Assembly (NCBI GenBank): GCA_022457155.1
Contig: JAJGOT010000013.1
Coordinates: 2,974,501-3,038,500, forward strand
Length of the DNA: 64,000 nucleotides
Direction: 5' to 3'
Origin: Cladopsammia gracilis
Taxonomy: Eukaryota > Cnidaria > Anthozoa > Scleractinia > Dendrophylliidae
Shown: positions 23,575 to 64,000 of the stretch, piece by piece
How the letters are laid out: each line of letters opens with the position of its first letter
Numbering within the stretch: the stretch's first letter is position 1
Program-made: the position numbers and the translations under genes
The notes under the pieces: model-generated
Databases searched by the model: none
What the model saw: the letters and a program-made list of their open reading frames with translations, nothing else
Told to the model about the DNA's origin: nothing

Positions 23575-24410
23575 GCAGCAATTTTTTTCCCGTCGTTTGG
23601 AACGTCCTGTCCTCTTTCCCACTAACTGCCCCGGCAGTGCTAAATCCTGTTTAATTTCTGTCAGCAGTCACAAAGTTCTTATCGCGCGTTAAAAATCTCT
23701 ACGAGCTTACAGTATGGTATTAATTACAAAATATGTCGACGAAAGCTAATTTACATAAAATAACTAAAAATATGATGTTTTGAAAAGAAACGTTTTTAGA
23801 CGACTTAAAACTTGTAGAGTTTCAGATGATTTGAAGTGCGGCAAATCGTTCCAGATTTTAGGAGCATAAAAAGAGAATGCGCTTATTGACCGTAAGTGTG
23901 TTAGAAGAGCGCGGTGAACGAATTGTTTCGTAGTTATTCATGGAAGGGAATGATAATAAAATGTTAATAGCAGCTCGGAGAGTGTCGAATGCTCGTTATT
24001 GAGCAAACAAATATTCCAAAAACAAAAAAATGCGCATGCTGTTCTTTTGCAGTCCCGCCTTTCGTTGTCTTAGTCTACATTATGTCAATCAGTAAAACTA
24101 TTTAAAGCACGTGTCGGTGTGCGCTTTCTCTAATACGGTTGTTACGTTCATTAGTTTCGATGTATGTTTGGTAAAGAAATTATGATGCAATTTTAATTTA
24201 TTCACCGATGCGCAAAGCATACCAAAATGATATTTGAAATTTATCAACGATCTTTTCAGTTTCCTATCCTATCACAGTTCTGTCGAAACATCAAAGCAAA
24301 GCTTGATAGGATTTTGTGGCAAGCCAGAAGATAGAGAGTGTGTCAGGCATACAATGAGCGTGTAAGCCCAAGAGTTGTAAAATCGATACCGAACAAGTTG
24401 ACCCTGAGAA
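23575..24410. other. No gene seen
   Basis: AT-rich. No coding, RNA or clear repeat feature identified. Confidence 0.4.
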
Positions 24411-24416
24411 TGGCCG

Positions 24417-24505
24417 TTTTTATACTAGAGACGCATTATCCATCCAGACGAATAATGCGTCTGTCATGTTATGCGTCTAGTGTAAAGACGGAACGAACAA
24501 CTTGA

Positions 24506-24536
<31 letters not shown>

Positions 24537-24577
24537 AACATTTGTAGTTCGTCTGGTTATGCGTCTCTAGTATAAAG
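24417..24577. mobile_element. MITE with GAGACGCATTATCC units
   Basis: TATACTAGAGACGCATTATC at the left and its complement at the right, with two further internal copies of the unit facing each other. TATA-rich ends. Confidence 0.65.
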
Positions 24578-24630
24578 ACAGTCTATCACAGTTCCAATCG
24601 GAAAGTGCCGAAGAACAAAGAAAAAATTGA

Positions 24631-24773
24631 AGGCCCAGTATCACCCATTCGGCTTTGCGGTCGTTTGTTTTTGTTTTCAAATGACGAGCTCTCTCGTGAT
24701 TGGCTCTTTCGGGAATTTTCGACTGCGTAGGCACTGGGCGCGCAATGCATCTTGGGTGATACTGGGCCTTTAA
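24631..24773. mobile_element. AAGGCCCAGTATCACCC MITE
   Basis: Terminal inverted repeats of about 18 bp around 105 bp of unrelated sequence. Confidence 0.7.
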
Positions 24774-25332
24774 ACTAGAAGGTTAATTTGTTCTGAAACT
24801 AGCTTTTTCGCTTTGAACCTGACTAATCTACCAAAACCAAGCTGAAACGAGTAAAAGTTGGCATGATGAACAATTCTAGGCATATATTCGGTTTAGAGGT
24901 TCACAAGTGTAAGTAATTAATCGCCATTTTTGCGTTTCTCCTATTCCAACTGCATAATTAATTAGCTTATAGCCGGTGGTAATTTAAAGCCAAACCTGCG
25001 ATATAAAAGGCGGCTGGGCTGTCCAACTCATGCAAATGAGCAAAATCTATTGTTCTTGCTCGTTTTCATTAGATTTGGCGTGGGGCTTTGCCCATTTATA
25101 CCGCAGGTTCGCCTTTAAGCAACCGTTTCAACCTCCTTTCAAATTTAAAGAAAAGGGAAAAGCTCTGCAGCCTCTTCGCATTTCCCTGTGATTTCGCATG
25201 GAGAGATGAAAGACTATGCATGAATACAATAAAACCAAGCATTATGAAAAGCAAGGTCAAAGATAACAAAGCAAACAAAATCGGAAGCATGAGTGTACTG
25301 TATGAATATGGTTTGCTCGTTAAGAAAGCGCA

Positions 25333-25611
25333 CCAGGCGCCGGTTGTTCAAAAGGTGGATAGCGCTATCCACGGGATAAATCACTATCCACGGATCACAC
25401 AATGGATTTTGTTAATACTTATCGACTGGATAGTGATTTATCCGGTGGATAGCGCTATCCACCTGGCCCCGGTTGTTCAAAAGTTGGATAGCGCTACCCA
25501 TCGGACAAATCACCATCCAGTGGATAACACGATTGGGTTTGCTACTGCCTATCCACTGAATAGTGATTTATCCGATGGACAGCGTTATCTCCTTTTTGAA
25601 CAACCGGGGCC
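25333..25611. mobile_element. Two adjacent CGGTTGTTCAAAA foldback repeats
   Basis: Copy 1 (about 25333-25465) and copy 2 (about 25465-25611) each start CGGTTGTTCAAAA and contain GTGGATAGCGCTATCCAC or a variant, with AAATCACTATCC/GGATAGTGATTTATCC arms. Copy 2 ends GAACAACCGGGGCC. They share a GGCCCCGG junction. Confidence 0.75.
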
Positions 25612-25619
25612 TGTTGAAC

Positions 25620-26065
25620 AACCTCCCTCCTGGGAGGGAGTTCTCCAATGTAATCAAAGGGCTTGGAGAACCATCTCGTGAATACGAAACATCATAAGGT
25701 GAAGTCCAAAGATCTTGACGAAGGTCAAATTGAAGTTTCTTGAGCAGTTCTTTTATGTAGAGAGGAAAACAGGAAGAGCTCAGAGAAACGTTGAGGCAAA
25801 TAAGAAAGCTACATGACATCATCAAGTGTTTTTAATGTGACAAACCTCTAAATGAAAATTAAATTGGTGTTTGGAAATGTGACTCCTTGAGGTGACCTCG
25901 GAGGATAATCCTCGAAGCAAGAAGAGTACTAAATAAATAAGAACGTTTCATGCATATAAATCGAGTCTGGGATTCGAACCAGGAAGAATTAACAGTTGTA
26001 GGCCTATCTTCACTGATCACTGCGAATTTTATATTAACGTAAGTATAAAATCAGATTTGATCTTG
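25620..26065. other. No gene seen
   Basis: Non-repetitive as far as can be seen, with no supported coding feature. Confidence 0.4.
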
Positions 26066-26069
26066 TTAA

Positions 26070-26432
26070 AGGGGCTATGTCACCATTTTTAGTGTAACTT
26101 TAAAAAGCCAAAATACATCGTTATATCAGTGAAAACCCAAAAATAAGTGTGCTCTAAGAGTAAAAATAAGTGCCATGGGTTGCAGATGGCCAGGATGGAA
26201 ACGGATTGCATCTTGAAAAAATTGGGCTTATTACTTCAAGTTTATCGCTTCTCTAGTTGATCTCTTGGAAGTCTCGCTGAAACTCTGATTATGGTTTATT
26301 TTCTCTTCGAGAATCACTTGATATATTTTCCTCTTAGTGTTCTATTGGCCTCTCGTGTACGACAAAGGAACTTAGTTTTAATTTGGAGCAGTTTTGACCC
26401 CAAAACCTCAAAATTACTATGACATAGCTCCT
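26070..26432. mobile_element. TTAA-flanked MITE, family D
   Basis: TTAA lies at 26066-26069 and 26433-26436. The ends are AGGGGCTATGTCA and TGACATAGCTCCT. No coding capacity. Confidence 0.75.
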
Positions 26433-26689
26433 TTAAGATCAAAAGCTCTTGTCTCTTCTCGCTTTTCGTGCTCTCTAAGATGACTGCCACTGGTCCTCAT
26501 CAGTGGCTACGTTTTATTTTGTTCCCATATAAGTGAACTCGCTGAGAACGATATATGGAAAGTGGTAGAAAAACCTGTTCAAGGCGTTGTAGGCCTTAAA
26601 CTGAAAATTGTTAAAGCTCCGGTACAACGAGATGGAAGAAGAGCTCATAAACTTTCCCAAGAGTGAACATGTAGCTCTCATGCGCCAGA

Positions 26690-27310
26690 ATCACCTCTCG
26701 TGCGTTCTCATCAACTTTCCTGATGCTTTGATTGACCTCTCAGGCGTTTTTTAAATTCTCGTACGCTCTTATTAACTCTCGTGCGCTGTCGTCAACTTTC
26801 GTGCGCTCTCGCAACTTTCAAGCGCTCGGCGCTCTTATCAACTTTCATGCGCTCTCGTCAACTATTGCACTCTTTCATCAAATCTCACGCGTTCTCGTTA
26901 ACCCTCGTACTGCTGTTGTCAACTATTGTGCACAGTCGTCAATTCTCACTAGTTACATATGCTCTAATATCAACTTCCGTTCGCTTTCATTAAATCTCGT
27001 AGGGTTTCATCAACTCTTACATGTTCTCGTCAATAATTGTTTGCTTTCATCAACAGTGACACTCGTGCGTTCTCGGTCAACTATCGTATATTATCATAAA
27101 CAATCATCAACTCGCGTGCGCTTCAGGTCAATTCTGGGACGCTCTCATCAACGCTCATATGCTCTATCAATTCTCGTACAGTTTCATCAACACTTATGCC
27201 CTCACGTACATTGTCATCAGCAATCGTGCTCACCAACGTCGATTGTTGTGCGCTCTCGTCAACTCTCTCATCGACTCTCGCGCGGTTTCGCCAACTCTTA
27301 GGCGCTTTAA
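26690..27310. repeat. Degenerate tandem array CTCTCGTCAACTTTC(GTGCG)
   Basis: About thirty diverged copies of a 17-20-bp unit built from GCGCTCTCGTCAACT. Frames of 189 and 70 codons across it (rich in Ser, Leu, Arg, His) are by-products of the repeat. It ends about 145 bp before the first ATG of the ECD transcript. Confidence 0.75.
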
Positions 27311-27454
27311 TGAACCCTGAAAATCCCCTGAAAATGATTCTTCCAGGACAGAGAAGTAAAAGCTTACACCAGCCCTCTCTCGGACGCGGATAAAATTTAG
27401 TTGGAGATCTGGGTACTAATTGAGCCCACGCTGTCTTCCCGCTGGAACAACAAC

Positions 27455-27495
27455 ATGGCAGATGAATGTGATGTTTTTACGACGTTTCGCGTGTG

Positions 27496-27496
<1 letters not shown>
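27455..27496 (+). promoter_or_regulatory. Upstream ORF overlapping ECD start (TGATG)
   Basis: ATG at 27455 in a strong context (AACATGG) opens a 13-codon frame (MADECDVFTTFRV). Its TGA at 27494-27496 shares the A with the ECD ATG at 27496. If this ATG lies on the mRNA, ECD translation would depend on leaky scanning or on termination-reinitiation. The transcript start is not known. Confidence 0.6.
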
Positions 27497-61065
<33,569 letters not shown>

Positions 61066-61395
61066 CTTAGGGAAACAGGCTGGATCAGCTAAAACGATAC
61101 ATAAGATGGTGCGAAGACCACAATCTGAATCAGTCTTGTTGGCTACGCAGCCGGATCTTTAGGTTAACTCCCAGATCGAAGAACACCAGTTATACTGGGA
61201 TAAGCCGAAGCAAGTTCTCGTGTTCAGAATATCACATGAAAACTCACGCTTACTATCTTCCATATGTTTCATGGCTGTTAACAAGAGACAGAATGTTTCC
61301 CAGCCTTAAAGATTCGATTGAGGAACCTTGGAACTTTAGCCTATGTCTAAACGGACATGGAATGGCCAACAAATAAAACAGGGAGATTTAGTAGA
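61066..61395 (+). other. Probable ECD 3' UTR with AATAAA
   Basis: AATAAA at 61372-61377 lies about 310 nt after the stop and is a plausible poly(A) signal. No ORF. Confidence 0.6.
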
Positions 61396-61589
61396 CATTT
61401 GCTGACAGTGCAGTGGTGAATTACAAATCCGCAAATCATCTGAAAGTTGGTTTTGCTGTCTACTTTGCCTTAAGTGTAGTGGTTAAATATAGAGGGATAA
61501 ACCTGTTATGGTATCCAGTCAGCAGCAAACTCAGAGCACAAGTCCAGTTGGTAGAGAGTGTGGCATATACCCACGCTTGCGCACTGACT

Positions 61590-61968
61590 GTAAAAGCGCC
61601 TGTTGCGCGGTCAAGCCCAAATCAAACCGTCCAGAAGGACGTCGGACACCTTATTGAGACTTATATAACGGAGTAACTGGTTAGCTTTCAGTTGAGGTTA
61701 GGGGTAGCAGTCTGTATAGTTAAATTTAGGACCAAGCAACCCGAAAAGCTTGTTGGTACAGTGGTACGGTAGGCTATGTAAGCCTAAGCCTAGCTGAGGT
61801 CACAGGTTCAATCCTGAGTGGGGATTTTAGATTTTCTTTTTTACACTTAAAAATTTATTGAAAATAAAATTCGAGTGTCGACATTACGTTGTATAAGTCT
61901 CAATAAGGTTTCCGACGTCCTTCTGGACAGTATGATTTAGGCACAACCCTGTTACGCAGGCAATTTCT
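61590..61968. mobile_element. Inverted repeat enclosing a tRNA-like SINE head
   Basis: TCCAGAAGGACGTCGGACAC (from 61630) returns complemented up to 61928, with similarity extending about 40 bp further out on both sides. Between the arms lies the Pol III-like unit at 61745-61830. Confidence 0.65.
61745..61830 (+). ncRNA. tRNA-derived SINE head (A and B boxes)
   Basis: A box TGGTACAGTGG at 61754-61764 and B box GGTTCAATCC at 61805-61814. A T-arm-like CAGGTTCAATCCTG is present, but the acceptor stem does not form, so it is not a working tRNA. A T-rich stretch follows, as in the 16431 unit. Confidence 0.5.
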
Positions 61969-62159
61969 TGCAGCAGTCTTTGAACCTGGAACGGTCTGCA
62001 ATGTATGCTGGTCTTAATTACTCAATCGCAATTAAAAAGTATCACTGAAGAACATCAAGTGTCAAGTTTGAAAAAAAGGTATCAATGCGTAAAACAAGAG
62101 ACAACCAACCGAGGATGTGAAACAAACTTTTCCTGTTATTAATTTGTGCCATTTATATA

Positions 62160-62291
62160 CAGTCAACTCTCTCTTAAGTGAACACCCTTGGTGCAGGAAA
62201 AAAAGTGGAATTTGAAACAGTATTTGACTGAGAAACAAAACGGGTTTAATATTTACAATACGGGAAGTGATCATATAGAGAGGGTTGACTG
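62160..62291. mobile_element. TA-flanked MITE CAGTCAACTCTCTCT (Tc1/mariner-like)
   Basis: TA at 62158-62159 and 62292-62293. The ends CAGTCAACTCTCTCT and AGAGAGGGTTGACTG have one mismatch. 132 bp, non-coding. Confidence 0.75.
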
Positions 62292-62339
62292 TAATTGTCA
62301 TTTTATGCACCAGCCGACATCGACAAGCTGCATGATATC

Positions 62340-62463
62340 TTTTACCCCTCCCTCCCGCTGCGCCCCCGAGAGGTCAAAATGAGGGGTGAGGAGGAAGAGG
62401 GTGGAGTCCAAACCAAAAAAAAACCTTAGGTGAGAGGAGTGTGGATATTTCTGGAACAATACA
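62340..62463. mobile_element. TAGTTCCAGAAAA-type MITE, partial copy
   Basis: The right end GTGGATATTTCTGGAAC and AAAACCTTAGGTGAG match the family at 28371. The left end is missing. Confidence 0.5.
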
Positions 62464-62479
62464 CCCCGCCTTACGGTCA

Positions 62480-64000
62480 CCTCGTTATTACGGTCACTTT
62501 ATTTTGTCCCGGTGAAACACCCATACATTTTCTTATAATAAAACCCCGTTAAGGACGGTGCCACCTAATGGCGAGGTATTTTGCCAGGTTTTTGACTATG
62601 CGGGAAAAGTAGATCTTAGCAGGGGCTATTGGAATCCAAAGAGAAAATTGGGGGTAACCACGCAATTTTCGGAGATATTTAAGCTACAATCTGGAAAAAA
62701 TGCTGACATCAGCATTTTTTCGAAAAAAGGAAAAATAGCTCTTTCTTCGCGGATTTCCTTAGAATTCGCCTATACATACACAAAAGCAACAATAATTCTA
62801 AAAATCTCTAAAACACATAACAAATGGTAACATAACAACTACTGTTTATATGTTTTAAGCTACAAAATCAACACAATGGAGCCATTATCGGCCCTGACAG
62901 CTTTCCCACGTTCGCCAAAAATACAGTCTAAACAACTTTTGCCCACAACAAAAAATTAATTGCGTGCTTAATATGCTTACCACTTTCATTTTATAAGATA
63001 AAAAGTAGGGGTCACCACGCGTTTTTACAAGTTATATTTAGATGTTTTCAACTTTTACGGAATCGTTTTCGCGGTCCGCGACATTTTTTTCTATGCCCTC
63101 CCTGGTAAGTTAAATATTGTGCGTGTCTTTTTCGGGGGAATGCTGGGATGTCCACTTGACGGCTTACCGTTCAAAACTTTCACTTTCAGGCACAATAAAA
63201 AGACAAACATTGTAGAATTCAAAGTTAATTCTATTTGTAGCTGTAAGTTGCTCTTTTGAGAAACATTTTTCGGGGATTGCAAGGTCAAGCAGCACAGCAA
63301 AGGAGTAAAAACGCAAAAATCGGTTCACTTCCATTGATCTACAGTGGATCTACGGATTTATTATGTTCCTTCGAGCACAATAACTTTACATTGTGTGCAT
63401 CTTCTTTCGATCCATTACCATTACCTTGAAAACATCAGTGCTATATCGAGGTGACTGGTCGGCTGCTGAAAAACTCTAGATTGGCAGGTTAGTCTTTTAA
63501 CGGTTATTTAGAGTCAAAATGTAAGAAATTTTTGTCGAAAAGTGCTTGAGTTGTGCAATTTCATTTGGCCGCGTGTTTATTTTCTGTGAAGCTCCCGTAG
63601 TTTTCATGGCTTCTCTGATAACTTTGGAAAAAAATAAGTCGGTACATTTTAATATCAGAAAAATCGTGAAATAATAAAACACTTTTTTACCGAAGTCTAC
63701 GGCTTTATTTGATCTAAAAAGGTAAGATTTCTTGTCAGTTTATCATGGCACGTTTTTCGCCTATCAAAATTTGTTCTGATGCAAAGAAGTTGAGAACTGA
63801 CACGATGCGACTTCGAAAAACATCATTTGCCTATAATAGAGAATAAAGGAAATCAACTGTACGTAAATGCACAAATGTGTTTACGAAAGATTACACCAAA
63901 AACCATGCTTGCCAGCAATCCAGGGAGGGAAGACTTTAGTCGGATGCTTTCCGGCTTTGGAGCGGCCAGTTTTCTTTACTTGCTGGCTTCAGCCTTGTTT
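62480..64000. other. No gene seen at right edge
   Basis: Two diverged GGGGT(A/C)ACCACGC segments lie at about 62650 and 63008, similar to those near 1548 and 1910. Nothing else supported. Confidence 0.4.

Noticed and set aside
25088..25681. 197-codon open frame on the + strand
   Set aside because: Most of it lies in two adjacent CGGTTGTTCAAAA foldback repeats, giving VVQKVDSAIH-like repeats, so it is repeat-derived.
26732..27301. 189-codon open frame on the + strand
   Set aside because: It spans the degenerate CTCTCGTCAA array. Composition (Ser, Leu, Arg, His) and internal periodicity come from the repeat; no domain is recognisable.

Overview
The window is nuclear DNA of an animal, most likely an anthozoan cnidarian and probably a stony coral. 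It is AT-rich and intron-rich, and much of it is short palindromic DNA transposons. It holds one complete 17-exon gene that I recognise (ecdysoneless, ECD), one set of core plus linker histone genes without introns, and one two-exon gene that I do not recognise. The organism call is inference from gene structure and repeat style, not from a marker gene.

Layout. 1-13830 is almost entirely mobile and repetitive DNA, including a Crypton-like ORF remnant, TTAA-flanked MITEs and a tandem array of about 60-bp hairpin units at 10877-11457. 13831-19650 is the two-exon gene, 163 codons on the + strand, with a 5.3-kb intron full of repeats. 19651-27454 is again MITEs, ending in a degenerate CTCTCGTCAA-type array just upstream of ECD. 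ECD runs on the + strand from 27496 to 61065. Its 17 exons join in frame to 637 codons, close to the roughly 640 of the vertebrate protein. 61066-64000 holds the probable 3' UTR, a tRNA-like SINE head inside an inverted repeat, a TA-flanked MITE and otherwise unassigned sequence.

The most notable arrangement is inside ECD. Intron 13 (45684-57495, 11.8 kb) contains H1(-), H3(-), H4(+), H2A(-) and H2B(+). H3/H4 and H2A/H2B are divergent pairs, and every gene keeps the 16-nt 3' stem-loop of replication-dependent histone mRNAs. H4 is cut at codon 32 by a 2,989-bp transposon with terminal inverted repeats of about 430-500 bp, built of internal tandem units, and a 6-bp target duplication (TCACCA). 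The two H4 halves are otherwise undamaged, which suggests a recent insertion.

Other points of interest are a 13-codon upstream ORF whose stop overlaps the ECD start (TGATG); hammerhead-like core motifs with a co-varying stem at three places; at least six TTAA-flanked (piggyBac-like) MITE families; two foldback elements with perfect 9-bp target duplications, one nested in another MITE; and a pair of SINE-like units with good Pol III A and B boxes. All coordinates and translations were read by eye, and no database search was run.
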